DNA of 64,000 nucleotides from Pseudomonadota bacterium (GCA_020161405.1 JAIUOD010000005.1:124001-188000), one strand, 5' to 3'. Positions 1 through 10,136 are shown, numbered from the stretch's first letter. Made by a program: numbers and translations. The notes: a model not told the origin generated them from the letters alone.

Positions 1-2398
1 ATAATGTAAGATTTACACCCATTGGCCTTAAAACCATATCAAGAACACGGCGATTTGTTGCATTATCATCAACGCCTAAAATACGTAATTCATCGCTATT
101 TTCATCTTCAAAAACTTCAATTACGCCATCAGACTTTGTATCATTTTCAATATTTTCAACATAAATTGGCTTTGCGTCTGTATTTAATAATTTAGCTTTT
201 GAAAAATCCTGATTGCAAACTTCACAATCATTGGCGCATTTTAATGGCAAAGATAAAATAAATGACGAGCCTTTACCCAATTCTGATTGAACTTCGATAT
301 CGCCACCCATTAATTTGGCAAGTGCACGCGAAATTGATAGACCCAAGCCAGAACCGCCATGTTTACGTGTTATAGAACCATCTGCTTGTTCGAAACGTTC
401 AAACAAACGGTAAACTACTTCTTCTGACATGCCTTCGCCAGTATCAGTAATTATAAATTCGTATTTATATTCGTTTTCACTTCCCTCAATCAAGGCTGAT
501 TTTGCGACAAGAGAGACGGTTCCAGTTGAAGTAAATTTAATCGCATTTGATAATAAATTACCAATAATTTGACGTAATCTTGTTGGATCGCCTAAGAAAA
601 TTTTATTTGAATTTTCATCAGATTCAATATTGAAAATCAAACCTTTTTCATCGGCTTTAACACCAAATAATGCGGTTACTGAATTTAATGCATCTTTTAG
701 ATTAAATTCAATTTTTTCAACTTCAAGCCTTCCTGATTCAACCCGCGCAAGATCCAAAACATCATTAATAATATGACTTAAAGTTTCGCCTGAACTTTCG
801 ATTAATTTCACCATTTCAGCTTGACTTTTGTCAAGTTGAGTTTTCGACAAAATCCCAGCAACCGCAATAACGCCATTTAATGGGGTTCTTATTTCATGGC
901 TCATATTTGCCAAGAATTCTGATTTTACTCGGCTTGCTCTTTGGCTTTCATGCAATGCATTGGCAAGTTCGTGGCGACGCTGCACTTCATCAGTAATATC
1001 AGTTGTAATGCTTATTAAGCGCCCTTTTCCATTTTCGAGTGACCCTTCAATACCCATTGCAACGCGAACATTTAATTCTTCGCCATCTGAATGAACAATT
1101 CTATGTTCAGCATATTGGATTTCACCAGAGGCTTCGGCACGACCCATGGCACCAAACACAATATGCGTATCGCGGCGACCAAGACAACGCATAACTTTAT
1201 CTTCTAAACGGTTTGGATCATCATCTTGGGCAAAATCAAAAATATCAAGTGCGCCATAGCCACGAATAGCACCATTTTCTAAATCATGCTCCAGAACTAC
1301 TGAACGGCCATTTATTAGTGCAAGGTTTAATAATTCTTTTGCACTTTCAAGTGAATCTAATGCTTTTGCTGCATGGGTTTGATCCACAACAATTCCATCA
1401 AAGCCAATAGTTTTTCCATCATTATCTAATATTGGGGCACCATGAGAAAATACGTGTTTTAACTCGCCATCACGACCTCTAATTTTAAAGCCAAATTCAA
1501 AGGATGTTCCATTTTGGCGTGCAAATTTTAGATTTTTTATATAATTATCACGATCTGCTTCATATATACGTTCTAGAAATTCTTCATTTGAAGGTGGTGC
1601 CTTAGCTTCATCAAAGCCAAATGCTGAATAAGCGCCAGGAGACCAATATTTTGCACCTTTAAATAGCCATGAAAAACGGCCAACTTTTGCAAGGCGTTCA
1701 ACATTTTGACCAGTGATTTTTTCTTTTTCTTGCTCATAAAGTAAGTCTTGCAATCTTGAAGTTTTATCAAGCATTTCTTTGCGAATATCCAAACCGCGCC
1801 TACGATCACGATATGAAAGCAAAGATAGGGCAAGCATTAACATGGAAAACAAAACTGGGGCGATAAAAGAAGCTATATCTATATATGATTTGCCATCTAT
1901 AATTACGTGTGCAAAAATCAAAAAAACTGATGATATTGTAGCCGCAAGCGACAATTTCATCGAATTTGAATTTTGATAGATTTGAAGCGCAAGATTACCA
2001 AAAAGAAGAAGGTAAGATGCATCATGCGCATTGTGATTTACGCTTTTGTTTAAAAAAGTAAAAACTATCCCAACGCCTATAACTTTTAATAATGGGTCGA
2101 GAATAAGTATATTTTCGGCAACATTAAACGATAATTCTTTTTTTGCTAATTTTACTTTTACCCATTGAAGCAAATTGTCTGTTACCTGACGTGCCGCCTC
2201 AAAACCAATAAAAGTAATTATTGATGGGACGATACCGATATAATAATAGACACCAATGCACATAAGTAAGCGCGCAACAAAAATACCATGCGAGAAGCCA
2301 GATAAATTATGCAATACCATATCCATGCGGATTGTATCGTCCATCTCGCGTTCTGCTTTAGGAAAGTAGCTTTTAAAGAGTGTGTCTATTATTTTCAT
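1..2398 (-). CDS. Membrane-anchored hybrid sensor histidine kinase (C-terminus cut by window edge)
   Basis: This is a partial gene: it starts at the ATG at 2398 and runs off the window at base 1. The first ~200 residues hold about five hydrophobic segments, so the N-terminus is a membrane anchor. Two PAS-like regions follow (about residues 240-350 and 360-475). The HisKA H-box reads FLANMSHEIRTPLNG, with the phospho-acceptor at His501. The HATPase part has an N-box (GNLLSNAIKF), a DTGEGM G1 box and a GGSGLGLSI G2 box. The last visible residues (LRILGVDDNATNRRVL) open a receiver domain, so this is a hybrid kinase. Multi-TM plus PAS plus receiver resembles cell-cycle kinases such as PleC, DivJ and CckA, but the signal and partner cannot be told from sequence. 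Confidence 0.9.
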   Translation of the reverse strand, partial: MKIIDTLFKSYFPKAEREMDDTIRMDMVLHNLSGFSHGIFVARLLMCIGVYYYIGIVPSIITFIGFEAARQVTDNLLQWVKVKLAKKELSFNVAENILILDPLLKVIGVGIVFTFLNKSVNHNAHDASYLLLFGNLALQIYQNSNSMKLSLAATISSVFLIFAHVIIDGKSYIDIASFIAPVLFSMLMLALSLLSYRDRRRGLDIRKEMLDKTSRLQDLLYEQEKEKITGQNVERLAKVGRFSWLFKGAKYWSPGAYSAFGFDEAKAPPSNEEFLERIYEADRDNYIKNLKFARQNGTSFEFGFKIRGRDGELKHVFSHGAPILDNDGKTIGFDGIVVDQTHAAKALDSLESAKELLNLALINGRSVVLEHDLENGAIRGYGALDIFDFAQDDDPNRLEDKVMRCLGRRDTHIVFGAMGRAEASGEIQYAEHRIVHSDGEELNVRVAMGIEGSLENGKGRLISITTDITDEVQRRHELANALHESQRASRVKSEFLANMSHEIRTPLNGVIAVAGILSKTQLDKSQAEMVKLIESSGETLSHIINDVLDLARVESGRLEVEKIEFNLKDALNSVTALFGVKADEKGLIFNIESDENSNKIFLGDPTRLRQIIGNLLSNAIKFTSTGTVSLVAKSALIEGSENEYKYEFIITDTGEGMSEEVVYRLFERFEQADGSITRKHGGSGLGLSISRALAKLMGGDIEVQSELGKGSSFILSLPLKCANDCEVCNQDFSKAKLLNTDAKPIYVENIENDTKSDGVIEVFEDENSDELRILGVDDNATNRRVLDMVLRPMGVNLTL

Positions 2399-2504
2399 AG
2401 TTATGCTACCTTAACTTGTAAAATATAAAATCAAATAAAATCTAAAGATAAAAATTTATCTTTATTTTAATGAGATTTTAATAAACTTAGCAGGTAAAAT
2501 AGCG
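2399..2504. other. AT-rich intergenic gap with a small hairpin
   Basis: This gap lies between the mutS stop and the start of the hybrid kinase, both on the minus strand. It holds an A/T-only style hairpin at about 2442-2462 (AAAGATAAA/TTTATCTTT) that could weakly terminate mutS. It must also contain the kinase promoter. No gene was seen. Confidence 0.35.
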
Positions 2505-5153
2505 TTAATTTATTGATTTTAATTCATAAATTAATTCAAGCGCTTGTTTAGGTGTTAAATCGTTCGGATCGATTTTTTCAACTATTTCCTCAACCTTGGA
2601 TTTTATTTTGATTATGTTTTGGCCTGAACTTGCGTTAAAAAGCGGCAAATCATCAATCAAATTATCTTTTTTGGCATTGGAATCTTCCAAAATGTCCAAG
2701 ATTTCGCGTGCCCGATTTACCGCAATTGGCGGCAGTCCTGCAATCTTGGCAACATGAACGCCATAAGACCTATCGGCGGCACCTTCTATTACTTTATGAA
2801 GGAAAATAAGTTCCCCATTCCAATCCTTGGCTTCTAAAGAAAGGTTTGAGAGCCCTTCAAATGTATTCGAAAGTGCGGTTAATTCGTGATAATGGGTTGC
2901 AAAAAGCGTGCGCGATTTATTGATATTATACAAATGCTCGGTCACTGCCCATGCGATTGCAAGGCCATCGAATGTTGCGGTTCCGCGTCCAATTTCATCC
3001 AATATTACTAGTGATTTATCCGATGCGCGGTTTAAAATTGCCGCCGTTTCGACCATTTCAACCATAAAGGTTGATTGCCCCGATGCCAAATCATCCGAAG
3101 CGCCAACCCGTGAAAACACCCTATCAATAAGGCCAAATTCAAAACTTTGCGCAGGAACAAAACCACCCGCCTGTGCCAAAATTGCCAATACCGCATTTTG
3201 CCGCAAAAATGTTGATTTACCCGCCATATTTGGGCCAGTTATAAGGGAAATTCGCGCGCCATTATGGCATTCACCGTCTAAAACACAATCATTACCCGTA
3301 AAAATCCCACCCGATTTTTTAAGGCTAGCCTCAACCACAATATGACGCGCAGCTTTGGCAGTGAAACTTTTATCATTGCGCAATTTTGGGCGCACACAAT
3401 TAAATTCACTTGCCATTTGCGCCATTGATGAAGTTACATCAATGCGCGCGATGGCATCATTCACGCGCTGAATATTCTCATTTTGTGCACTAATTTTTGC
3501 GCATAATTCATCATAAATTTCCAATTCCCGCGAAAGCGCCAATTCATGGGCGCGCGCGGTTTTGGAATTTAATTCGATTAATTCATTAGTTGTGAATCTT
3601 ACCATACCTGCCAAAGTTTGGCGATGAATGAAGGTTTGATTTAATGGCGCTTCTAATAATGGCGGGGCTTGTTTTGGGGTCGCCTCGATAAAATAACCAA
3701 GGATATTATTATATTTTATCTTTAATGGCTGCCCCGCAAGTTCGGAAACTTGGGCGGTTAATTGGGCGATAAGGCGCCGTGATTCATCGCGTAAAGTAAC
3801 AAATTCATCCAAACTTGCATCAAACCCACGTCTTATAAAACCGCCTTCACGGGCAATAAATGGTAAATCATCGGCAAGGGCGGCTTTTAAAATTGCACAT
3901 ATTTCGCCCAATTGCGGCACATTTTGTAAATTACAAAGCCTTGCACAATTTGCCAAAATTTGCGGCGCATTATTATCAATCAAAAGCGCAATTTCTCCAG
4001 CAGCATAAAGGCCGCGCGCAATTGCCCCCAAATCACGTGGCCCACCGCGCCCAAGTTCTATACGCGATAAAGGGCGCGCCAAATCGGGGGTTTCTTTTAA
4101 TTTTTCGGATATTTGATTTAGCGCACGCTCATTTTCATTTAGAAACGAGATTGCATCATATCTATCATTAATTTTGGCAATATCGAAAAGTGGGCGCGCC
4201 AAATCTTGATTTAATTGGCGACCACCTTGCGGGGTTTTGGTAAAGTCAATGGCATTTAGCAAGCTTCCTTGCTTTGTGCCTTTCTGACTTTTTTCAATTT
4301 CAAGCGATATGCGTGTTGATGGGTCGATTGCCATGAATTGCCCAATTTCAACCCGAATTGGGCGGTTTAATTTTGGCAAAGAACCCGCTTGGGTATTTTG
4401 CACATAATCATAAATCACGCCCAATGCGCAAATTTCAAGTTTTGAAAAATCATCAAAACCCGACAAGGTTGCAACATTAAACCCTTTAAGCAAAAGGCTT
4501 TCGCAAGATTTAAAATCACCCTTAAGGCTTGGGCGCGGGCTTATTGATCCTGAAATTGCGCCAAATAACTTGGCTTCAACACGTTCGGCATCCCTATCAA
4601 GCAATAGGCCTTCACCAATATTAAGCCCTGATGCTTCGTCAATTAGGCGCTGTGGATCACCCGATGTAACCGCAAATTCACCTGTCGAAACATCGGCCCA
4701 TGCAAGCGCTGCATCCATACCTGTCAAACCAAAAACCAGCGCGCCAAGGCGATTATTTGAACGCGCATCAAGCAGGGATTCTTCGGTTAAAGTTCCAGGG
4801 GTTATAATACGTGTAACTTCACGGCGAACAATTGATTTATAGCCGCGTTTCTTGGCCTCCTCTGGGCTTTCCATTTGATCGCAAATGGCAACTTTAAAAC
4901 CCGAACGCACCAATTTTGCCAAATAGCCTTCAGCAGAATGTGCAGGCACACCGCACATTGGAATCTCATCCCCCTTGTGCTGGCCGCGCTTGGTTAAGGC
5001 AATATCAAGTGCCGCCGCCGCAGTTTTGGCATCTTCAAAGAATAATTCATAAAAATCACCCATGCGAAAAAATACCAAAGCATCGGGATAATCTTCTTTA
5101 GCTTTTAAATATTGTGCCATTACAGGCGTTGGGGATTTTTCATTATCACTCAT
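2505..5153 (-). CDS. mutS: DNA mismatch repair protein MutS
   Basis: MutS recognises base mismatches and small loops and starts mismatch repair with MutL. The 882-residue length is normal for the family. The N-terminal mismatch-binding domain has the FYELF segment (Phe-x-Glu wedge) around residue 33. The connector, lever and clamp regions follow. The ATPase domain has Walker A GPNMAGKST near residue 640, then STFMVEMVE and the Walker B region LVILDEIGRGTATFDG, and a C-terminal helix-turn-helix. It is transcribed alone, divergent from the SRP RNA gene. No clear Shine-Dalgarno precedes the ATG, but the MSDNEKSPTPVMAQYLKAK start fits homologues. Confidence 0.97.
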   Translation of the reverse strand: MSDNEKSPTPVMAQYLKAKEDYPDALVFFRMGDFYELFFEDAKTAAAALDIALTKRGQHKGDEIPMCGVPAHSAEGYLAKLVRSGFKVAICDQMESPEEAKKRGYKSIVRREVTRIITPGTLTEESLLDARSNNRLGALVFGLTGMDAALAWADVSTGEFAVTSGDPQRLIDEASGLNIGEGLLLDRDAERVEAKLFGAISGSISPRPSLKGDFKSCESLLLKGFNVATLSGFDDFSKLEICALGVIYDYVQNTQAGSLPKLNRPIRVEIGQFMAIDPSTRISLEIEKSQKGTKQGSLLNAIDFTKTPQGGRQLNQDLARPLFDIAKINDRYDAISFLNENERALNQISEKLKETPDLARPLSRIELGRGGPRDLGAIARGLYAAGEIALLIDNNAPQILANCARLCNLQNVPQLGEICAILKAALADDLPFIAREGGFIRRGFDASLDEFVTLRDESRRLIAQLTAQVSELAGQPLKIKYNNILGYFIEATPKQAPPLLEAPLNQTFIHRQTLAGMVRFTTNELIELNSKTARAHELALSRELEIYDELCAKISAQNENIQRVNDAIARIDVTSSMAQMASEFNCVRPKLRNDKSFTAKAARHIVVEASLKKSGGIFTGNDCVLDGECHNGARISLITGPNMAGKSTFLRQNAVLAILAQAGGFVPAQSFEFGLIDRVFSRVGASDDLASGQSTFMVEMVETAAILNRASDKSLVILDEIGRGTATFDGLAIAWAVTEHLYNINKSRTLFATHYHELTALSNTFEGLSNLSLEAKDWNGELIFLHKVIEGAADRSYGVHVAKIAGLPPIAVNRAREILDILEDSNAKKDNLIDDLPLFNASSGQNIIKIKSKVEEIVEKIDPNDLTPKQALELIYELKSIN

Positions 5154-5251
5154 ATATTTAGACTAGAAAAAATGGGCGATTCTTTAAAGGGGCTTGCTGT
5201 TGAATCTTTTTCACCCCACCCCCTTGAAATGACAACCTAAAAAGGCGATAT

Positions 5252-5358
5252 AGGTGTTGGAGATCGGCGGTGGACGTAAGTCTCGCCAACCCGGTCAGAT
5301 TCGGAAGAAAGCAGCCGTAACGAGTTTTTCTTTGCGGGTCGCTGTTCGGTCTCCACCC
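5252..5358 (+). ncRNA. ffs: Signal recognition particle RNA (4.5S type)
   Basis: The RNA component of SRP pairs with Ffh to target nascent membrane proteins. The stretch carries the bacterial SRP core: CCGGTCAGATTCGGAAGAA, then GCAGCCGTAACGAG, with the GGAA-type tetraloop and the asymmetric loop bound by Ffh. The ends pair: GGAGA near 5259-5263 with TCTCC near 5350-5354, and flanking GGTG with CACC. It lies just upstream of dnaX, the usual alphaproteobacterial position. The reading frame of dnaX is open through this RNA, so an extended dnaX start at 5254 would be wrong. The exact ends are estimates. Confidence 0.88.
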
Positions 5359-5379
5359 TTTCCTTTTTTGGACAAAAGA

Positions 5380-7134
5380 ATGAGCATTGATTTCGACGAT
5401 GATGACGATGAGTTCGACACCGAAGTCGATGGCATTGTTGATGACCAAACCGATGATATGTTTGGCGCGCCTACCCCTTCCAAAGATTTTGACCCAACAG
5501 ATGATGGCGAAAAACGCGATTGGCTAAAAGAAGGCCAAGCGGCAAGTCAAAAACCATATTTGGTTCTTGCCCGTAAATATCGCCCGCAAAACTTCGATGA
5601 TTTAATTGGCCAAGAAGCAATGGTAAGAACCCTTACCAATGCCTTTAAACAAAACCGCATTGCCCACGCTTTCATGCTTACAGGTGTGCGTGGTATTGGT
5701 AAAACCACAACAGCAAGATTAATCGCCCGCGCCCTTAATTATGAAAGCCCTGCGGCACACGCCCCATCAATGGATTTATCCCAAGAAGGCATTCATTGCG
5801 AGGCAATAACCCAAGGTCGCCACCCTGACGTTTTAGAACTTGATGCTGCATCACGTTCAGGCGTTGATAATATGCGCGAGCTTTTGGATAATGTGCGCTA
5901 TGGCCCAACGCAGGCGCGCTATAAAGTCTATATTATTGACGAGGTGCATATGCTTTCAACCGCCGCATTCAATGCGCTGTTGAAAACCCTTGAAGAGCCG
6001 CCGCCACATACGAAATTTATCTTCGCCACAACCGAAACCCAAAAAGTTCCCGTAACTATTCTTTCACGCTGCCAAAGATTTGATTTGCGCCGCCTTGACC
6101 GCGAGGTTTTGGCAAATCATTTGAATAATATTTGCACCAAAGAAAATGTTGCCGTAGAGCATGAAGGGCTTTTGCAAATTGCCCGCGCCGCCGAGGGTTC
6201 GGTTCGTGATGCTTTGTCACTTCTTGACCAAGCAATTGTTCAAGAAACCACAACAGGTATCGTAAGCGCCGAACAAATCCGCATCATGCTTGGATTATCG
6301 GACAGGAACCGCGTTTTTGCTTTATTTGAAAAAGTCATTGCCGCAGATCCAAAAGGGGCAATACTTGAAGCGCGTGAACAATATGATTTTGGCGCAAGCC
6401 CGATAAATATTATCCAAAGCCTTATGGAAATTGCCCATGAAATATCAAAATATTTCGTTATGGGCGATGATTATAAAGAAATTGAAGGCCAAATTGGCAT
6501 TGCGCGTATCGCCGCCCTTGCGGGGCAAACTTCAAAACTTGCAATCGGGCGTTTATGGCAAATGCTTTTGACAGGGATTGAAGAAAATAAACGTGCGCCC
6601 GACCCTATGCAGGCACTTGAAATGTGCCTTATCCGCCTTTGCGGCGCAAGTAATATGCCAAGCCCAGAGGATTTGGCGCGTATTGTTGCAGGTGGAAATT
6701 TCAATGCGGGCAATGGTGGCAATGCGCCAAGTGCCCCGTCAAATGGCCCAAAAGCCTATAAGTTCGCTTCTTACGAAGAAATGCTTCACGCCCTAGAGGT
6801 TGATGGTAATGAGCGTGGTCTTGTGTCCCAACTTGAAAGATGCGCGCGCCCTGTTCGCCTTGAAGAGGGTTTATTCGCCTTTGAACCAACCCATGAAGCC
6901 CCAAAATCGCTCCATTTAAGGCTTGCACAGGCTTTGCGTGAATTAACGGGTAAACAATGGCGCGTTTACATTGAAGAAAATGGCGGCAAAACCATTGAAG
7001 AAATCAAAAAAGCGGAGCGCGATGAATTAATGGCGCATATCAAACAAGATGCCAAAGTAAAAGCCGCACTTAAAACTTTCCCCGGTGCAAAAATTGTTGC
7101 AATACGGGAACAAGATGAATTAAAAACTGCATAG
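5380..7134 (+). CDS. dnaX: DNA polymerase III subunits gamma and tau
   Basis: DnaX is the clamp-loader ATPase that loads the beta clamp and couples replisome parts. The start is set at ATG 5380 (MSIDFDDDDDEFDTE), because the frame further upstream is the SRP RNA; this gives 584 residues. An acidic N-terminal extension precedes the core KYRPQNFDDLIGQEAMVRTL. Walker A is GVRGIGKTTTARL, Walker B is VYIIDEVHML, and the arginine-finger SRC motif is in TILSRCQRFDLRRL. The zinc-module region keeps only one cysteine (EGIHCEAITQGRH), against four in Escherichia coli. The C-terminus has a tau-like domain. No phased slippery heptamer was found. ybaB follows; recR, the usual third gene, is absent. Confidence 0.95.
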   Translation: MSIDFDDDDDEFDTEVDGIVDDQTDDMFGAPTPSKDFDPTDDGEKRDWLKEGQAASQKPYLVLARKYRPQNFDDLIGQEAMVRTLTNAFKQNRIAHAFMLTGVRGIGKTTTARLIARALNYESPAAHAPSMDLSQEGIHCEAITQGRHPDVLELDAASRSGVDNMRELLDNVRYGPTQARYKVYIIDEVHMLSTAAFNALLKTLEEPPPHTKFIFATTETQKVPVTILSRCQRFDLRRLDREVLANHLNNICTKENVAVEHEGLLQIARAAEGSVRDALSLLDQAIVQETTTGIVSAEQIRIMLGLSDRNRVFALFEKVIAADPKGAILEAREQYDFGASPINIIQSLMEIAHEISKYFVMGDDYKEIEGQIGIARIAALAGQTSKLAIGRLWQMLLTGIEENKRAPDPMQALEMCLIRLCGASNMPSPEDLARIVAGGNFNAGNGGNAPSAPSNGPKAYKFASYEEMLHALEVDGNERGLVSQLERCARPVRLEEGLFAFEPTHEAPKSLHLRLAQALRELTGKQWRVYIEENGGKTIEEIKKAERDELMAHIKQDAKVKAALKTFPGAKIVAIREQDELKTA

Positions 7135-7272
7135 GTTCTGCTTATAAATGGTTTTTACAGACTGCAAATGGCATATTTCTGCGCTTCCGATGCTCACATA
7201 CTTAAGTATGCTCCGCTTCGGTTCTCAAAATATACCATTTTCGCCGCATAAAAACCATTTATAAACAGAACC
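7135..7272. repeat. Dispersed palindromic repeat, family A, copy 1
   Basis: This is a long inverted repeat between dnaX and ybaB. The outer arms (GGTTCTGCTTATAAATGG... and ...CCATTTATAAACAGAACC) pair over about 24 bases. Inside sits a smaller palindrome, CTGCGCTTCCGATGCTC-ACATACTTAAGTATG-CTCCGC. Nearly the same interior occurs at 56476-56600, and a degenerate relative at 46055-46137. It lies within what would be a dnaX-ybaB transcript, so it should fold in the mRNA. Arm sequences differ between copies but remain self-complementary. Confidence 0.85.
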
Positions 7273-7291
7273 AAAGATAGAGGTTATTAAA

Positions 7292-7618
7292 ATGATGAAA
7301 GATATTGGCGGATTGATGAAATCCATGCAGGCAATGCAGCTAAAAGTTGCCGAAACCCAAAAGAAAATGGAAACTTTGACTGCCGATGGTCAATCTGGTG
7401 GCGGCTTGGTTAAATTATCATTACAAGGCGAAAATAAACTTACCGATATTTCGATTGATAAATCTTTGATGGTTGCCGATGATGTGGAAATTTTGGAAGA
7501 TTTAATCAAAGCTGCATTCGAAGATGCCCGCAAAAAACTTGATGAAAATCGTAAGGGTATGGAAAAAGATTTAATGGGTGGGCTTAATTTGCCACCTGGG
7601 TTTAAAATGCCGTTTTAA
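7292..7618 (+). CDS. ybaB: YbaB/EbfC nucleoid-associated protein
   Basis: This 108-residue protein belongs to the YbaB/EbfC family, which forms tweezer-shaped dimers that bind DNA. It has the charged helical N-terminus (MMKDIGGLMKSMQAMQLKV), the central sheet segment (GLVKLSLQGENKLTDISIDKSL) and a C-terminal helix ending in a proline-rich tail. AGAGG lies 9 bases before the ATG. It follows dnaX as in most proteobacteria, but recR is not downstream; pnp faces it on the other strand. A strong terminator at 7734-7764 ends the unit. Confidence 0.93.
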   Translation: MMKDIGGLMKSMQAMQLKVAETQKKMETLTADGQSGGGLVKLSLQGENKLTDISIDKSLMVADDVEILEDLIKAAFEDARKKLDENRKGMEKDLMGGLNLPPGFKMPF

Positions 7619-7623
7619 CTGCG

Positions 7624-7719
7624 TTCAAGTCGCCACCCTCGCCGCTTCTCGGCTCACTCAGCGACTTGGATTTAAGCTGGCAAATAATTTTGAAAAGCGT
7701 GGTTTTCAAATTTATTTGA
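7624..7719. repeat. Two consecutive inverted repeats downstream of ybaB
   Basis: The first palindrome pairs CAAGTCGC (about 7625) with GCGACTTG (about 7665). The second pairs CAAATA-TTGAAAA with TTTTCAA-TATTTG around a GCGTGG loop (about 7680-7718). Their layout, two neighbouring hairpins of different sequence, resembles repeat family C at 14771, 17889 and 21801, but the sequences do not match closely enough to assign it. Confidence 0.6.
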
Positions 7720-7733
7720 CATTTTGGTTTAAA

Positions 7734-7764
7734 AAAAGCCCCCGAAACTCGGGGGCTTTTTATA
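7734..7764 (+). terminator. Rho-independent terminator of ybaB
   Basis: A GC-rich hairpin (CCCCCGA, loop AACT-type, TCGGGGG) is preceded by an A-run and followed by CTTTTTATAT. It is read on the plus strand after ybaB. A second hairpin with AATCCCCGA/TCGGGGATT arms follows at 7771-7810, directly before the pnp stop codon on the other strand, but it lacks a T-run in that direction. Confidence 0.85.
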
Positions 7765-7812
7765 TATTGTAATCCCCGATATTTTTACTTTGTAAAAATT
7801 CGGGGATTACAA

Positions 7813-9981
7813 TTATTCTTCTGTTTTCTCTGCTGCGTTCTCTGCTGCTTTTTCGGCGGCTTGTTTGGCTTCTAGGTCTTCGCCGGTTTCTTGGTCAACC
7901 GCTTTCATTGAAAGACGGATTTTGCCGCGATCATCAAAGCCCATAAGTTTCACTTTTACAGTGTCGCCTTCTTTTACAACATCAGAAACTTGCGCAACTT
8001 TTTTCGGTGCAAGTTGTGAAATATGAACAAGGCCATCTTTTGAACCAAAGAAGTTTACGAATGCGCCAAAGTCCATAACTTTAACCACTTTACCTTCGTA
8101 AATATGGCCAACTTCGGCTTCATCAGTGATGCCGCGAATCCATTTAACCGCAGCGTCAATTTTCTCTTGTTCATTTGATGCAACTGAAACTGTGCCATCA
8201 TCTTCGATTGAAACTTTAGCGCCAGTTTTTTCAACGATTTCACGAATAACTTTACCGCCAGAACCAATAACTTCACGGATTTTATCGGTTGGGATTTTAA
8301 AGCTGTGAATTTTTGGCGCATAAGTATTAACCGCACCGCGATTTTCAGTAAGTGCATTCGCCATTTCACCCAAAATATGGTGACGCGCTTTATGCGCACG
8401 CTCTAATGCAACTTTCATGATTTCTTCGGTGATACCTGCAACTTTAATATCCATTTGCAAGCTGGTGATACCATCAACAGTACCCGCAACTTTAAAGTCC
8501 ATATCGCCAAGGTGATCTTCATCGCCCAAAATATCGGTCAAAACTTCGAAAGAGCCGTCTTTTTCCAAAATAAGACCCATTGCAACACCTGCAACTGGGG
8601 CTTTTGTTGGAACGCCTGCATCCATCAAGGCCAATGACGCACCGCAAACAGTTGCCATTGAAGATGAACCATTTGATTCCAAAATTTCAGAAACAACACG
8701 CATCACATAAGGGAATTGCTCTTTAGAAGGAAGAACCGCCTGTAAAGCGCGCCATGCAAGTTTTCCGTGACCAATTTCACGGCGACCCGCACCACCCATA
8801 CGACCAACTTCACCAACAGAAAACGGAGGGAAATTGTAATGAAGCATGAATTGCTCTTTCTCAAGGCCCATAAGGCCGTCAACCATTTGCTCATCTTCTG
8901 ATGTGCCAAGAGTTGCAACCACAAGCGCCTGTGTTTCACCGCGTGTGAAAAGTGCTGAACCGTGTGCGCGTGGCAATACGCCAACTTGTGGAACAATTTT
9001 ACGAACCACATCAACAGGGCGACCGTCAATACGGCGGCCTTCTTTTACGATTGCAGTACGAACAATATCGCCTTCAAGCTCTTTGCAGACGTCTTTGAAA
9101 ATACCAATGTCCATGCCATCTGGTTTTTCTTCTGATGCAACCAATGCAGCTTCTGCTTCGGCTTTTGCTGCTGCTAATGCTTCATGGCGTGCGCCTTTGT
9201 CCATGATTTTATATGCATCGTCGATTTTTGTGCCGATTAATGCTTTAACTTGGGCTTTTTGTGCGTCTTTATTTTCAGGCTCAAAATCCCACATGTCTTT
9301 GGCTGCACGTTCAGCAAGGTCGATGATTGCATCAATCACTGGCTGAATTGATTTGTGCGCGAATGAAACGCCGCCTAAAACCACATCTTCAGAAAGTTCA
9401 TAAATTTCAGATTCAACCATCATAACGGCATCTTGTGTGCCGGCTACGACCAAATCCATGTCTGATTCTTCGATTTGTGCCAAAGTTGGGTTAAGAACAT
9501 ATTCGCCATTAATATAGCCAACACGCGCACCACCAATAGGGCCCATGAATGGCATACCAGATAATGCAAGTGCCGCAGATGCCGCAACCATTGCCAAAAC
9601 ATCAGGGCAATTTTCGCCATCATGTGATAATGTTGTTACCACGATTTGCACTTCATTTTTGAAGCCTTTAACAAAAAGTGGGCGAATTGGACGATCGATA
9701 AGACGTGAAACAAGTGTTTCAAATTCAGTTGGGCGGCCTTCACGTTTGAAATAACCACCAGGGATACGACCAGAAGCATAGAATTTTTCTTGGTAATTTA
9801 CGGTCAATGGGAAGAAATCAATCCCAGGTTTTGCCGTTTTTGCGCCAACCGCAGTTGCAAGAACTTGGGTGTCGCCATAAGTTGCTAATACTGCGCCATC
9901 AGCTTGGCGAGCCATACGGCCAGTTTCTAATTTAAGTTCGCGTCCACCCCAATTGATAGACACAGTTTCGATATTAAACAT
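7813..9981 (-). CDS. pnp: Polyribonucleotide nucleotidyltransferase (PNPase)
   Basis: PNPase degrades RNA phosphorolytically from the 3' end and is a core of the degradosome. The 722 residues show two RNase PH domains (about 10-230 and 320-545) with an alpha-helical linker between. Then come a KH domain ([20 protein letters not shown]) and an S1 domain ([22 protein letters not shown]). The second RNase PH core keeps [16 protein letters not shown]. The C-terminus is a short Glu/Ala-rich tail. AAGGAAA stands 5-6 bases before the ATG. It is last in the rimP-nusA-infB operon, separated from rpsO by repeat B1. In other bacteria pnp is autoregulated through its leader; here that leader is filled by the repeat. 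Confidence 0.97.
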   Translation of the reverse strand: MFNIETVSINWGGRELKLETGRMARQADGAVLATYGDTQVLATAVGAKTAKPGIDFFPLTVNYQEKFYASGRIPGGYFKREGRPTEFETLVSRLIDRPIRPLFVKGFKNEVQIVVTTLSHDGENCPDVLAMVAASAALALSGMPFMGPIGGARVGYINGEYVLNPTLAQIEESDMDLVVAGTQDAVMMVESEIYELSEDVVLGGVSFAHKSIQPVIDAIIDLAERAAKDMWDFEPENKDAQKAQVKALIGTKIDDAYKIMDKGARHEALAAAKAEAEAALVASEEKPDGMDIGIFKDVCKELEGDIVRTAIVKEGRRIDGRPVDVVRKIVPQVGVLPRAHGSALFTRGETQALVVATLGTSEDEQMVDGLMGLEKEQFMLHYNFPPFSVGEVGRMGGAGRREIGHGKLAWRALQAVLPSKEQFPYVMRVVSEILESNGSSSMATVCGASLALMDAGVPTKAPVAGVAMGLILEKDGSFEVLTDILGDEDHLGDMDFKVAGTVDGITSLQMDIKVAGITEEIMKVALERAHKARHHILGEMANALTENRGAVNTYAPKIHSFKIPTDKIREVIGSGGKVIREIVEKTGAKVSIEDDGTVSVASNEQEKIDAAVKWIRGITDEAEVGHIYEGKVVKVMDFGAFVNFFGSKDGLVHISQLAPKKVAQVSDVVKEGDTVKVKLMGFDDRGKIRLSMKAVDQETGEDLEAKQAAEKAAENAAEKTEE

Positions 9982-10136
9982 ACTTTTTCCTTATTAAATT
10001 TCCACGCCCTCGTGAAAATTCAAACATACATTGGGGACAATCCCCATTTTTGGCAATTTGCCAATTCCAGTTCCGCCCCATGCGGAAGCTGAAAACTTGT
10101 GCATTGATTTCAACCTAAAATCAATAAATCAATTTT

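Noticed and set aside
2908..4842. Plus-strand frames inside mutS
   Set aside because: They overlap a well-conserved gene over its full length and show no domain.
5254..5379. Upstream extension of dnaX to an earlier start
   Set aside because: The bases encode the SRP RNA, and the peptide (MLEIGGGRKSRQPG...) is not related to DnaX. The ATG at 5380 is preferred.
7006..7012. A6G run in dnaX as a programmed frameshift site
   Set aside because: The heptamer is in the wrong phase (AAA AAA G rather than A AAA AAG) and lies near the end of the gene, so it would not give a gamma product.
7771..7810. Rho-independent terminator of pnp
   Set aside because: The hairpin is strong but not followed by a T-run in the minus direction, so it is not called as a terminator.
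8846..9346. Long plus-strand open frame inside pnp
   Set aside because: It is the antisense shadow of a strongly conserved gene, is Ser/Arg-rich and has no ribosome site.
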